NCBI RefSeq assembly: GCF_003001815.1
Contig: NZ_PVMZ01000035.1
Span: forward strand, 1 to 64,000
DNA: 64,000 bases
DNA from: Actinoplanes italicus
GTDB taxonomy: Bacteria; Actinomycetota; Actinomycetes; Mycobacteriales; Micromonosporaceae
Direction of reading: 5' to 3'
Below the pieces are notes generated by a model. That model was not told the DNA's origin, did not search any database, and was given only the letters and a program-made list of their open reading frames with translations. This document shows positions 49,476-58,924 of the stretch, piece after piece (positions within the stretch are counted from its first letter, which is position 1; the number at the start of each line of letters is the position of its first letter). Position numbers and translations under genes: made by a program.

Positions 49476-52073
49476 GTGACCAGCAATGACGCCACCACGG
49501 TGGCGACGCGTAGGCGCCGGATGCCCAGCCGGGGCCAACTGGTCACCATGGCCACCGTCGTCGTGCTCGCTGCCGGCCTCGGCCTGACCGTGCGCGGGCT
49601 CGGCTCCGCCGACGAGGCGCTGGCCAGCTTCGACGCCGCGTCCTGGGTGTGGAGCAAGGGCAAGGGCGAGCTCGCCCGCATCAACGGCACCAGCGCGCGT
49701 GTGGACACCCGCGCCGACGTCGCCCGGTCCCGCGGCCACCAGATGCAGGTCAGCCAGAGCGACCGGTTCGTGCTGCTGCGCGACGTCCAGTCCGGCGCGG
49801 TCGCCTCGATGGATCTCACCGACCTGCAGCTCTACTGGAACCAGCAGACCCAGCCGGGCATCGGCGTCAGCGTGGCGCTGCACCGCGACTCGGCGTTCAT
49901 CACCGACGCGGTGCAGGGCAAGGTCCAGCAGGTCGACGCCGCCACCCTCCAGCCGATCGGTGAGGCGCTGCAGTTCCCGCCGGGTATCAACGGCGGTGTC
50001 TTCGACGGCGCCGGCCGGCTGTGGGTCGCGGCACCGAGCGAGGGGACCGTCACGGCGATCGAGCCGGGCGAGTCCGGGCCTGCACGACTGCGCACCGACC
50101 CCGTGGCCGCACCCAGCCACGACCTCGCGGTGACGGCCATGTCCGAGGGCATCGCGGTGCTCGACCGCACGACGAACGCCCTGGTCCGCGTCGACGACAA
50201 GGGCGCCGGGCAGCCGACGACGCTGCCGCTGGGCGGGCCGGGCGAGCTGCCGGAGCGCACCGAGGGCGACGTCATCGCGGTGACCGTTCCGGACGACCGG
50301 CGGGTCTACACCGTCGACGCGACCGGCGTGCATGACGTCGCGGTGCCCGCTTCGGGCGGCGAGATCCAGCCCGCCATCCCCTACGAGGGCTATCTGTACG
50401 TGCCCGAGGACGACGGCACCGTGCACGTCTTCGACCAGAACGGGCAGCCCCAGGACCCGATCGACATCCCGCAACCCGGCGGCGACCTCGAGCTCGACGT
50501 CCGCGAGGACCACCTGTTCATCAACGCGCCGGGCTCGACCACCGCACGCGTGGTCGACGACCAGCACACCGTCCGGTCCGTCGACAAGGACACCGACCAG
50601 GTCGTCGGCGGTGACCCGCCGCCCGTGAAGACGCCGCCCGCGCCGCCGAAGCAGCAGAAGCCCAAGAAGCCGGTCGCCGCGAAACCGGGCGCGCCGCGCA
50701 GTGTGCGGGCCGCCGCCGGCAACGCCGAGGTCCGGGTCTCCTGGCAGGCCGCGCCCGACAACAACGCCGCCATCACCCGGTACGTGGTGGCCGGCGCGGG
50801 CCGCACCTTCCAGGTCGGCGCCGACCAGCGGTCGCTGCTGGTCGACGGGCTGACCAACGGCGAGACGTACAAGTTCCAGGTCCACGCGGTCAACCGCAAG
50901 GGCGACGGACCCGCCCGCTCGAGCAACGCCGTGGTCCCCACCTCCGATGTGCCGGACCCGCCGGCCGCGCCGCCGGTCGCCGAGGCCAAACCCGACGGAA
51001 CCATCGCGGTCACCTGGCCCGAGGCCAACGGCCAGGGACGCAAGATCGTGCGGTACGCCGTAACCGCCGTGACCGAAGGTGTCACCTCGCCGATCGGGGA
51101 GTCGGCGAGCGCGTCACTGACCGTGCCGGCGAACCAGGTCGAGTTCGGCAAGCAGTACGCGTTCACCGTCGTGGCCATCAACGAGCTGGGCGCCGGGTCC
51201 AAGGCATCGGCGGTCAGCAACAGCGTGGTGCCGTTCACGGTGCCGGGCAAACCGGAGAACGCCGCGGCCGCCACCGTCGCCGGGACAGCGGGCGCGGTCA
51301 CCGTCACGTGGACGGCACCGGCCGACAACGGGCGAGCGATCACCAAGTACGTCGTCAAGGCCGGTGGCAAGGAGACCGAAGCGACCGGGACGTCGGTCAC
51401 GCTGACCGGGCTCGGCAACGGCGCCACGGTCCAGGCCGAGGTCACCGCCGTCAACGAGGCCGGCGCCGGGCCCGCCGCGACCGCCACCGCGCGGACCGTG
51501 TCGGCGCCGACCGTGACCGTCACCGGAGTGGACCCGACGTTCAACACGGCCAAGGTGGCGTTCTCCGTCAACAACGGCGGCGGCACCACCACCTGCACGC
51601 TCACCGTCACCGGCGGCAAGGGCTCCACCGGCAGCTGCAGCTCACTCAACGCCACCGGGCTCAAACCGAGCACCGCCTACACGTTCACGGTCACCGCCAA
51701 GAACGCCGCCGGAAGCAAGGCCGGGACGATGGCGAAGACCACCGACGCCCTCTACGGCATCGCCACCTGCATCAACGGCGACAGCGGCGACCAGCGCACC
51801 TACTGCGACAGAGACGTCAGCGGCCGCAACGGCAACGAGATCTTCAAGGTCACCCGCCAGGACGACGACCAGCAGGCCGGCTGGGTCAAGAACGGTGTCC
51901 GGCTGCAGACCTACTGCAAGAAATCCGGCGAAGAGGTGTACGCCTACGTCTACAACAAGAACAAGAGAAGCACGTGGTGGATCCAGGTGAACTACGAGGG
52001 CAAGACCTACATCCCGTGGGCGTGGCTGAACCTCGAGGGCGGCGACGACCTGGCGGACCTCCCGACGTGCTGA
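49476..52073 (+). CDS. Membrane-anchored beta-propeller/fibronectin type III protein
   Basis: An 865-residue protein. N-terminal membrane anchor (LVTMATVVVLAAGLGLTV), then a beta-propeller-like region (about 45-380; DLTDLQLYWNQQTQPGI, GGVFDGAGRLWVAAPSEGTV), a Pro/Lys linker, three or four FN3 domains (APRSVRAAAGNAEVRVSW and similar), and a C-terminal Cys-containing domain (IATCINGDSGDQRTYC and TYCKKSGEEVYAYVYN) ending LADLPTC. It precedes and overlaps moxR. In related actinobacteria such a protein heads the moxR-DUF58-transglutaminase cluster, presumably as an envelope scaffold. Confidence 0.8.
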   Translation: MTSNDATTVATRRRRMPSRGQLVTMATVVVLAAGLGLTVRGLGSADEALASFDAASWVWSKGKGELARINGTSARVDTRADVARSRGHQMQVSQSDRFVLLRDVQSGAVASMDLTDLQLYWNQQTQPGIGVSVALHRDSAFITDAVQGKVQQVDAATLQPIGEALQFPPGINGGVFDGAGRLWVAAPSEGTVTAIEPGESGPARLRTDPVAAPSHDLAVTAMSEGIAVLDRTTNALVRVDDKGAGQPTTLPLGGPGELPERTEGDVIAVTVPDDRRVYTVDATGVHDVAVPASGGEIQPAIPYEGYLYVPEDDGTVHVFDQNGQPQDPIDIPQPGGDLELDVREDHLFINAPGSTTARVVDDQHTVRSVDKDTDQVVGGDPPPVKTPPAPPKQQKPKKPVAAKPGAPRSVRAAAGNAEVRVSWQAAPDNNAAITRYVVAGAGRTFQVGADQRSLLVDGLTNGETYKFQVHAVNRKGDGPARSSNAVVPTSDVPDPPAAPPVAEAKPDGTIAVTWPEANGQGRKIVRYAVTAVTEGVTSPIGESASASLTVPANQVEFGKQYAFTVVAINELGAGSKASAVSNSVVPFTVPGKPENAAAATVAGTAGAVTVTWTAPADNGRAITKYVVKAGGKETEATGTSVTLTGLGNGATVQAEVTAVNEAGAGPAATATARTVSAPTVTVTGVDPTFNTAKVAFSVNNGGGTTTCTLTVTGGKGSTGSCSSLNATGLKPSTAYTFTVTAKNAAGSKAGTMAKTTDALYGIATCINGDSGDQRTYCDRDVSGRNGNEIFKVTRQDDDQQAGWVKNGVRLQTYCKKSGEEVYAYVYNKNKRSTWWIQVNYEGKTYIPWAWLNLEGGDDLADLPTC

Positions 52074-53038
52074 CACCCGCCCACATCCAGGGATTCGCCG
52101 ACGTCGCCGCCGAACTGGCCAACCGGATCGGCACCGTCGTGCTCGGCAAACCCGAGGTCGTCCGGCTCACCCTCACCGCGATGTTCGCGCAAGGCCACGT
52201 CCTGCTCGAGGACGTGCCTGGCGTCGGCAAGACCACCCTGGCCCGGGCCCTGGCCGCGTCGATCCGCGGCCAGTGGCGGCGCATCCAGTTCACCCCCGAC
52301 CTGCTGCCCTCCGACGTGTCCGGCGTGACCGTCTTCAACCAGGCCAACCGCGGCTTCGAGTTCCACCCCGGCCCCGTCTTCGCCAACCTGGTCATCGCCG
52401 ACGAGATCAACCGCGCCTCGCCCAAGACCCAGTCGGCGCTGCTCGAAGTCATGGAGGAACGCCGGGTCACCGTCGACGGCGTACCGCACCCGGTCCCGCA
52501 ACCGTTCCTCGTGGTCGCCACCCAGAACCCCGTCGAGATGGACGGCACCTACCGCCTGCCCGAGGCCCAGCTCGACCGCTTCCTGGTCAAACTCTCCGTC
52601 GGGTACCCCTCCGAAGAGGTCGAGATCGAGGTGCTGCGCGGTGCCGCGGTCCGGTCACCGGACACTCTGGAACCAGTCACCGACACCGCCATGATCGGCG
52701 AGATGACGAGAATGGTCGCGGCGGTCCACATCGCCGACCCCCTTTATGCGTACGCCGTGCGCCTCGCCGCCGCCACCCGCAACCACCCACAGGTCCGCGT
52801 CGGCGTCAGCCCCCGAGGCGTCATCGCCCTGACCCGCGCCGCCTCCGCGTACGCGCTCATCCTGGGCCGCGGGTACGTGCTGCCCGAGGACTTCAAGGAG
52901 CTGATCGGCCCGGTGTTCGCACACCGCGTCCTGCTCTCCGCCGACGCCCAGCTGCGCGGTGTGACGGCTGCCGAGGTGCTCGCCGACGCGTTGCGTTCGG
53001 TGCCCGTCCCGCTGCCCGACCAGCACGTCCCGGCGTGA
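52067..53038 (+). CDS. MoxR-family AAA+ ATPase
   Basis: A 323-residue ATPase: Walker A LLEDVPGVGKTTLARAL, Walker B LVIADEINRASPKTQSALLE, sensor VVATQNPVEMDGTYRLPEAQ and the C-terminal lid. GTG 52067 overlaps the end of the FN3 gene. MoxR proteins act as chaperones for von Willebrand-type partner proteins; the DUF58 gene that follows encodes such a partner. Confidence 0.93.
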   Translation: MLTPAHIQGFADVAAELANRIGTVVLGKPEVVRLTLTAMFAQGHVLLEDVPGVGKTTLARALAASIRGQWRRIQFTPDLLPSDVSGVTVFNQANRGFEFHPGPVFANLVIADEINRASPKTQSALLEVMEERRVTVDGVPHPVPQPFLVVATQNPVEMDGTYRLPEAQLDRFLVKLSVGYPSEEVEIEVLRGAAVRSPDTLEPVTDTAMIGEMTRMVAAVHIADPLYAYAVRLAAATRNHPQVRVGVSPRGVIALTRAASAYALILGRGYVLPEDFKELIGPVFAHRVLLSADAQLRGVTAAEVLADALRSVPVPLPDQHVPA

Positions 53039-54270
53039 CCGGTCCGCAGGACACCGGCCCCGGTCCCGCATCCGGCGGCCCGCCCTCCGCGTCATCGTCC
53101 GCGAGCCCGGCGGCCGGGGCGCTGGTTCCTCGCCCCAGGCGTGGCGGCACCCGCAGTGGCATGACCGGGCGGGGCATCGGGGTGATCGTCGCCGCCGTGG
53201 TGCTGCTCGGCGTCGGGTTCCGATACGGCTACCCCGACCTGGCGCTGCTCGGCGGAGCCGCCATGACTGCCCTGCTCGCGGCGGTGGCGTTCGCCTTCTG
53301 GCGGCCGACCCTCGGCGTCACCCGCGTCGCCGACCCCGACCGCGTGGCCCGCGGCGAACCCGCGAACGTCACCCTCACCATCAGCAACACCAGCAGACTG
53401 CGCGCCGCCACCCTCGTCGCGACCGACCGCTGCGGCTCCGCGACCGTCCAGGTGCCGCTGCTGCGCCTGCGAGCCGGCCACGACACGGTGGAGAGCTACC
53501 CGGTGCCGACCCACCGGCGCGGGCTCGTGCCGGTGGGGCCGCTGCACGTCACCCGCCGTGATCCGCTCGGCCTGCTCACCCTGGCCCGGGCCTACGGCGA
53601 GTCGATCGTCGTCCGCGTCTATCCCAAGGTGCATCCGCTGCGTGCGGTACCGGCCGGACTGACCCGCAGCCTCGACGGCAACGCCGACAAGGTTCCGCAG
53701 GGCACCATCACGTTCGACACGCTGCGCGAGTACGTGCCCGGCGACGAACTGCGGCGGGTGCACTGGCGCAGCAGCGCCAAGGTCGGCGAGTTGATGGTCC
53801 GCGAGCAGCTCGACACCGCCGAGCCGACGATCGTGGTGCTCCTCGACGACCGGGCCTCCGCCCACCGCGGCGACAGTTTCGAGGACGCCTGCGAAGCGGC
53901 GGCCTCGATCGCCGTCGCGGCCGTCCGCGAGGACCTGCCGGTCAGCCTGCACCTGGTCACGGCCAGCACCAGCGGGCCGCACCTCGACGTGCTCACCGAG
54001 GCTACGCTCGGCGACGGCGACCTGGCGGCCACGCTGCGGCAGCTGCGGGCGCAGAAGCTGGGCGACACACTGATCTTCCTGACCGGGCCCGGCGGGCGTG
54101 ACGATCTGGGCGCCGTCAGTGGGCTGCGCGTGGCGTACCCGATAGCCCTTGCCGTGATCCTCGGCGACCGCGACTCGTCACCCGCCGTGCCCACCGACCG
54201 CCTGTTGATCATCGAGGCCGTCGACGGCGCCGAGTTCGCCGCCGCCTGGGACGGAGTCCGCGGATGGTGA
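53035..54270 (+). CDS. DUF58-domain membrane protein
   Basis: A 411-residue protein. After a Pro/Ser-rich start, two membrane segments (GIGVIVAAVVLLGVGF and LALLGGAAMTALLAAVAFAF), an immunoglobulin-like part (VARGEPANVTLTISN) and the DUF58 motif DELRRVHWRSSAKVGELMVRE, followed by a vWA-like domain with IVVLLDDRAS. Partner of MoxR. GTG 53035 overlaps the moxR stop (GTGA). Confidence 0.9.
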   Translation: MTGPQDTGPGPASGGPPSASSSASPAAGALVPRPRRGGTRSGMTGRGIGVIVAAVVLLGVGFRYGYPDLALLGGAAMTALLAAVAFAFWRPTLGVTRVADPDRVARGEPANVTLTISNTSRLRAATLVATDRCGSATVQVPLLRLRAGHDTVESYPVPTHRRGLVPVGPLHVTRRDPLGLLTLARAYGESIVVRVYPKVHPLRAVPAGLTRSLDGNADKVPQGTITFDTLREYVPGDELRRVHWRSSAKVGELMVREQLDTAEPTIVVLLDDRASAHRGDSFEDACEAAASIAVAAVREDLPVSLHLVTASTSGPHLDVLTEATLGDGDLAATLRQLRAQKLGDTLIFLTGPGGRDDLGAVSGLRVAYPIALAVILGDRDSSPAVPTDRLLIIEAVDGAEFAAAWDGVRGW

Positions 54271-56546
54271 CCAGCGTGCTGCGGCGGGCCGTGGTGCCGG
54301 TGGCGCTGGCCGGGATGCTGATGCTGGCCGGGGCCGTGCTGGGCCGGATCTATGCCGACGATCTGCTGTTCCGGCTGGTCGCGGGCGCCGCCATCGGGTC
54401 GGTGGGTGCCGGTGTCGCGATGCGGCGGCTGCCGTCGTGGTCGGTGGCGCCGATCTCCGCCGTGCTGCTCGGCGGCTACCTGGCGCTCGCCATGCACCTG
54501 GCGGCGGGCGCGACCGGTCTCACCGTCGACACGGCCCGCGACGCGCTCACCAACGGCATTCCGCGGCTGCTCACCGCCATGATCCCGGTGGAGAGCAAAC
54601 CCGACACCGTGGTGATCGCGGTCGCCGCGATCTGGATCGCGGGGCTGGCCGCCACCGAGGTCGCCGTACGCAGCGGGCGAGTGCTGCTCGGCTGCCTGCC
54701 GCCGGTCGGCGTCTATGCGGGCGCGCTGTACGTGGTCGGGCCCAACACCACGGCCGCGACCGGTCTCACGCTGGGCTTCGCGGCCCTCGTGGTCGCGGCC
54801 CTGGCCATCTCCTCCGGCATCGCGTCGGGCACTCCCGCGGCAGTGCGGGCGCGAGCGGCCGGCGGTGCCATCGCGAGCCTGCTCGTTCTGGTCGGCGTCA
54901 TCGCGGCAGCCGGACCCTGGATCGGCGACCATGTCACCGCGACACCCGTGGACCCCCGGCGGTACGTCCAGCCGCCCCGCGTGGACAGCCTCGACGAGAG
55001 CCCCCTGAACCGGATCTCCGGCTGGGCCCTGTACCCGAAACAGCAGCTGCTCGAGTACCGGCCGGGCGACGCGGCGGCCGTCCCGACGCCGAGTCCGGCC
55101 GCGTCGCGGGCGAAAGGTCAGCGGCCGGTCCGGCTGCGGCTCGCGGTCCTGTCCGACTACGACGGCGTCACGTGGAAGGTCGGCGGTCTCTACCGCAACG
55201 CCGGACGCGTCCTGCCCGCCCCCGAGGTACCCGCCGGCACCGAACTCACCGAGACCCAGCAGCAGATCACCATCACCGGCCTGACCGGCCGCCTGCTGCC
55301 CGCCGTGCCGACACCGACCCGGATCACCGGCGCACGGGTCGCCTACGACGCGGCGAGCGGCACCCTGATCCGCCCCGAGGGCCTCACCGAAGGGCTGAGC
55401 TACACGGCCGTCTCGCAGGTGGAGAAGCCGGACCTCAACCAGCTGCCGTTCGCCGACGTGCCCGCCGGGGACGCGATGGTCCGCTACCTGGCCGTCGGCT
55501 CGGGCGCGCCGGACCAGATCCAGCGGCTCGCCGAGCACCTGGCCGAGGGCAGCGGCGCGCCGTACGACCGTGCCGTCGCGATCGAGACGTTCCTGGCCGA
55601 GCACTACCGGCACGTCGCCGACGCGCCGAGCGGGCACGCCTACCCGAACCTGCGGCACTTCCTGTTCGGCCGGCGTGACATCGGCGGGCAGAAGGGCACG
55701 ACCGAGCAGTTCGCGGCGGCGTACGCGGTCCTCGCCCGCCTTTCCGGCCTGCCGGCCCGGGTCGTCGTCGGTTTCCACGCGCCCGTCACCGGTGGCGCGG
55801 TCACCGCCGGTGACGCCGTGGCCTGGCCCGAGGTCTACTTCAACGGCCTCGGCTGGGTGGCTTTCGACCCGATGCCGAAGACCGATGAGGTACGGCCGGT
55901 CGAGGAGGACTTCACCCCGCCGACGCCCAGCCCGCCACCGTCACAGTCGGAGCCGCCGGCCGCGACTCCGAGCGGGTCCGAGTCGGCGCTCGCGGACGTC
56001 GCCGCGCCGCCCGCGCAGGACGGGCCGTCCGCCGTGCTGGTCGCGTCGGGCACGTCCAGCGGTCTGCTGTTCCTGCTGGCCGGAGCGGCGGCCGCGGTGG
56101 CCTGGTTGCGCGGCGCCCAGCGAAAACGGCGGCTGACGACCGGTGACCCGGGTCAGCGGATCGCCGGCGCCTGGCTGGAGTTCACTGACGCGTTGCGGCT
56201 GGCCGGGCGGCCGGTTCCGGCGGATCTGTCGGCCACGGAGGCGGTACGGCACGCGGCCGTCCTGCCCCGGCCGCCCCAGCGCACCGGGCTGCTTCGCCGC
56301 GCCGTTCCCGAGAACCCGGAGCCACAGATAGACGCGGGCGAGGTGCCGCTGCCTGGGCTGGACGGATTGGTGGACGCGGTCAACACGGCGGGGTTCGCGC
56401 CGGAGGCCGCCGACGGGGGACAGGCCGACCGGGCCGCCGCCGAGGTGGTCGCGTACTCGGCGGCGCTGCGGGAACGTCGCTCCTGGTGGAGACGCGTCTG
56501 GTGGAGCGTACGACCAGGTCCGTTGGGCTGGAACCGCCGAAGCTAG
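54264..56546 (+). CDS. Transglutaminase-like membrane protein without catalytic Cys and His
   Basis: A 760-residue protein: six or more N-terminal membrane segments (about 1-220), an extracellular middle, a transglutaminase-like core (about 430-545) and a C-terminal membrane segment (LVASGTSSGLLFLLAGAAAAVAWL) with cytoplasmic tail. In active homologues the core reads GxCEQFA and GDAHAWPEVY. Here the same places read KGTTEQFAAAYAVLA (Thr480 for Cys) and GDAVAWPEVYF (Val519 for His), while the Asp region WVAFDPMP is kept. It is therefore probably non-catalytic. Overlaps DUF58 by 7 bp. Its stop overlaps the convergent ferredoxin stop. Confidence 0.85.
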   Translation: MVTSVLRRAVVPVALAGMLMLAGAVLGRIYADDLLFRLVAGAAIGSVGAGVAMRRLPSWSVAPISAVLLGGYLALAMHLAAGATGLTVDTARDALTNGIPRLLTAMIPVESKPDTVVIAVAAIWIAGLAATEVAVRSGRVLLGCLPPVGVYAGALYVVGPNTTAATGLTLGFAALVVAALAISSGIASGTPAAVRARAAGGAIASLLVLVGVIAAAGPWIGDHVTATPVDPRRYVQPPRVDSLDESPLNRISGWALYPKQQLLEYRPGDAAAVPTPSPAASRAKGQRPVRLRLAVLSDYDGVTWKVGGLYRNAGRVLPAPEVPAGTELTETQQQITITGLTGRLLPAVPTPTRITGARVAYDAASGTLIRPEGLTEGLSYTAVSQVEKPDLNQLPFADVPAGDAMVRYLAVGSGAPDQIQRLAEHLAEGSGAPYDRAVAIETFLAEHYRHVADAPSGHAYPNLRHFLFGRRDIGGQKGTTEQFAAAYAVLARLSGLPARVVVGFHAPVTGGAVTAGDAVAWPEVYFNGLGWVAFDPMPKTDEVRPVEEDFTPPTPSPPPSQSEPPAATPSGSESALADVAAPPAQDGPSAVLVASGTSSGLLFLLAGAAAAVAWLRGAQRKRRLTTGDPGQRIAGAWLEFTDALRLAGRPVPADLSATEAVRHAAVLPRPPQRTGLLRRAVPENPEPQIDAGEVPLPGLDGLVDAVNTAGFAPEAADGGQADRAAAEVVAYSAALRERRSWWRRVWWSVRPGPLGWNRRS

Positions 56547-56899
56547 ACGGCTGAGGGCGTGATCCGGGCCGGGCCGAGCTCCGGGCCGACCGCCAGGCGC
56601 GCCCCGGGCTTCCGGCCGCGCCCCCAGCCGATCTCCCGCCGGTAACTACCCAGCATCCCGGAAGCGGCCAGGTGCTCCTCATCGCGCAGCGGCGAGTCCG
56701 CCGGCACCGGATGGGTCACCGGCGCGACGAACAGCGCGTCCGCCGGACAGTGCGCCTCACACATGAAGCACGTCTGACAGTCGCCCTGCCGCGCGATCAC
56801 CGGAATCCCACCCGGTCCGGTGTCGAACACGTTGGTGGGGCAGACCGCCACGCACACATCGCAGCTCACACACCGCGACGACGAGACCAGCTCGATCAT
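56543..56899 (-). CDS. Ferredoxin with two 4Fe-4S motifs
   Basis: A 118-residue protein with CVSCDVCVAVCP (Cys near 10-20) and CQTCFMCEAHCP (near 41-52), the CxxCxxCxxxCP pattern of two [4Fe-4S] clusters, and a 60-residue C-terminal extension (GWGRGRKPGARLAVGPELG). ATG 56899 overlaps the flavoprotein stop by one base (TGATG). Together they resemble AprB/AprA-type pairs, in which the ferredoxin subunit takes electrons from the flavoprotein. Its stop codon shares CTAG with the convergent transglutaminase gene. Confidence 0.88.
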   Translation of the reverse strand: MIELVSSSRCVSCDVCVAVCPTNVFDTGPGGIPVIARQGDCQTCFMCEAHCPADALFVAPVTHPVPADSPLRDEEHLAASGMLGSYRREIGWGRGRKPGARLAVGPELGPARITPSAV

Positions 56900-58488
56900 C
56901 AGGCGACCGCCAGCTCGCGGCCGGTAACCGATTCGGGCCTGGTCCACAGGCGGTCCAGGCCACCGACGGCAAGGCGGTGGTACTGATTCGGGTCCTGGTC
57001 CGGGAATTCCTCGCGATGGGCCATGCCACGACTTTCGGTACGGGTGATCGCGCTGGTGTACATCCACCGCGCATGCGCGACCATGGCCGCCGCCTGCCGC
57101 AGCCCGGGAAGCTCACCGCCATCGGCCACCACCCCACCACGCAGCCCGTCCCACACCGAGTCGAGGTGAGCAAGCGCCGGCCGCAGCCGGGAACCGTGCC
57201 GCAGATAGTTCTTGTCGTACGGATGCACCTGCCGCTGAATGACGTCGAGCGCCTCCCGCCGCCCCACCCCGGTCCCACCCGAGTCCGGCCGGATCCCGAC
57301 CCCACCGACCCCGCTGAGTTTCCGCCGTCGCGCACCAGCGCCCAGCCCGACGGCGAACGCCGCGGCACCCCGCCCGGCGAACGTCCCCGACGACATCGCC
57401 CACGCCGAGTTATGACTGCCCCCACCGGTGAACGCTCCACAGATCAACTCCCGCGTGGCGGCATCACCGGCCGCGTACAGCCCCGGAACCGTGGTCGCGC
57501 AGTCATCCGCGACGATCCGGATACCACCGGTGCCCCGGACGGTCCCTTCGAGCAGCAGCGTGACCGGGAACCTGTCGGTGAACGGGTCGATGCCGAGCCG
57601 GTTGAACGGCAGGAAGAAGTTCGGCTGCCCGAGCCGCATCTGTTCCTGCTGCTCGGCGGTGGCCTGGTCGATGCTGCACAGCACGATCCCGGAACGCAGC
57701 AGCTCCGCGGCGATGACCGACCGGCCACCCTGGCTACCGGCACCTTCAAGCGGGCTGCCGTCACCACGGAAGAAGGTGGCGAAGCTGTAGTACGCCGTCT
57801 TCGTGACCGACGTGAAGGCGGGCGCGATGCCGTACGCGTTGGAGAACTCCATCCCCGACATCTCAGCCCCGGCCTCCGCCGCGAACAGCGCCCCGTCCCC
57901 GGTGGCGACATCACAGCCGAGCGCCTTGCTGAGAAATGCGCACCCGCCGGTCGCCAGCACCACGGCCCCGGCCCGGACGCGGTAGTCCGTGTCGTGCTGC
58001 CGCCGGTGGCCACGGACGCCCGCGACAGTGCCGGTGCCGTCGACGAGCAGTTCGGTGACCGGGCTGTGGTCGAGGATCCGGACACCGGCCCGCCTGATCC
58101 ACGAGCGCATCCGCCGCATGTACTCGGGGCCTTGAACGCCCTTCTTGTACGGCGAGCCGTCGACGATCGGGAACGGGTAACGGGCCTCGGCCTCGAGGCG
58201 GTTCATGTTCTCGTACGTCTGGTCCAGCACCCGGCCCATCCAGCGCCGGTCCTGCAGGAAGCCGCCGAGCGCCTCCCGGCTGGCCATCGCCTTCTCGCGT
58301 TCGGCGGGTTCGGGCTGGACGTACCAGACGCCGGTGCCGCCGGAGGCGGTCGGACCGCTGGTACCGCAGTACCCCTTGTCGAGCAGGATCACGTCGGCGC
58401 CGGCCTCGGCGGCGGCGAGCGCGGCCCAGGTGCCGGCCGGTCCGCCGCCGACCACGACGACGTCCGCGGTGAGATCGAGGGTGCTCAT
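56899..58488 (-). CDS. FAD-dependent oxidoreductase, adenylylsulfate-reductase/fumarate-reductase-like
   Basis: A 529-residue flavoprotein: dinucleotide-binding motif DVVVVGGGPAGTWAALAAAE, then LLDKGYCGTSGPTASGGTG, GAVVLATGGCAF, and the C-terminal FAD motif PGLYAAGDAA. GGGSHNSAWAMSSGTFAGR completes the FAD site. It belongs to the succinate dehydrogenase/fumarate reductase/AprA superfamily. Paired with a two-cluster ferredoxin it resembles the AprAB-like pairs of aerobes linked to organosulfur use, although no sulfur transporter is visible here. ATG 58488 (MSTLDLTADVVVV) is chosen; an upstream ATG at 58524 is weaker. Confidence 0.85.
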   Translation of the reverse strand: MSTLDLTADVVVVGGGPAGTWAALAAAEAGADVILLDKGYCGTSGPTASGGTGVWYVQPEPAEREKAMASREALGGFLQDRRWMGRVLDQTYENMNRLEAEARYPFPIVDGSPYKKGVQGPEYMRRMRSWIRRAGVRILDHSPVTELLVDGTGTVAGVRGHRRQHDTDYRVRAGAVVLATGGCAFLSKALGCDVATGDGALFAAEAGAEMSGMEFSNAYGIAPAFTSVTKTAYYSFATFFRGDGSPLEGAGSQGGRSVIAAELLRSGIVLCSIDQATAEQQEQMRLGQPNFFLPFNRLGIDPFTDRFPVTLLLEGTVRGTGGIRIVADDCATTVPGLYAAGDAATRELICGAFTGGGSHNSAWAMSSGTFAGRGAAAFAVGLGAGARRRKLSGVGGVGIRPDSGGTGVGRREALDVIQRQVHPYDKNYLRHGSRLRPALAHLDSVWDGLRGGVVADGGELPGLRQAAAMVAHARWMYTSAITRTESRGMAHREEFPDQDPNQYHRLAVGGLDRLWTRPESVTGRELAVA

Positions 58489-58547
58489 GACTCCGAGCGT
58501 CGACCCTCTAATCCTATATGTCAACTAGGGTATTGGTCCGTGAGAAA

Positions 58548-58606
58548 CCCGGCTGTGCCGTACCGCTGTCTCACGCGAGCTGAGGCAGCGGTACGGCACA
58601 GCCGGG
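58548..58606. repeat. Perfect 21-bp inverted repeat (large hairpin)
   Basis: The 21 bases at 58548-58568 (CCCGGCTGTGCC...) are the exact reverse complement of 58586-58606, separated by a 17-nt loop that itself contains CTCA...TGAG. It lies about 60 bp upstream of the flavoprotein start. There is no T-run, so it may be a terminator for leftward readthrough, an mRNA-end element or a recombination relic. Confidence 0.85.
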
Positions 58607-58675
58607 CTCGGGGGTTCGACCCGCCGGGGCAGCCGGGAGGTAACTGGGGGAACCGCGACTGCCCCGGCGAGGGTC

Positions 58676-58765
58676 TCAGGGGCCGGTCACAGCCGCGCCC
58701 AGTCCGAGAGCGATCACCGCCGCCCCGATCGCTCTGCCTCTGATGCGCCGGGAATCAACCATCAT
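58676..58765 (-). CDS. Possible 29-residue hydrophobic peptide
   Basis: A minus-strand frame encodes MMVDSRRIRGRAIG followed by AAVIALGLGAAVTGP and TGA. AAAGG lies just upstream of the two ATG codons. Charged start plus one short hydrophobic helix resembles a small membrane peptide. It is upstream of the 21-bp hairpin, which could be its terminator. Small frames like this arise by chance, so the call is tentative. Confidence 0.35.
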   Translation of the reverse strand: MMVDSRRIRGRAIGAAVIALGLGAAVTGP

Positions 58766-58924
58766 GCGCCTTTCGTTAGCAGAGACGGGTTTCTGAGCAT
58801 AGGTACGGATCTTTCGTGGGAGCGGTTCCGAGAAGTGCTCAGACTTAAGGATTTCTTAAAGAAGTAGCCGCGGCCGCAGCCTGATAGGTTGCTCCGGAAA
58901 CGGCGTTTCCATGGAGGAGTGCGG

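Noticed and set aside
53619-55778. 719-codon minus-strand frame opposite DUF58 and transglutaminase genes
   Set aside because: Runs across two well-supported genes on the other strand and is compositionally biased.
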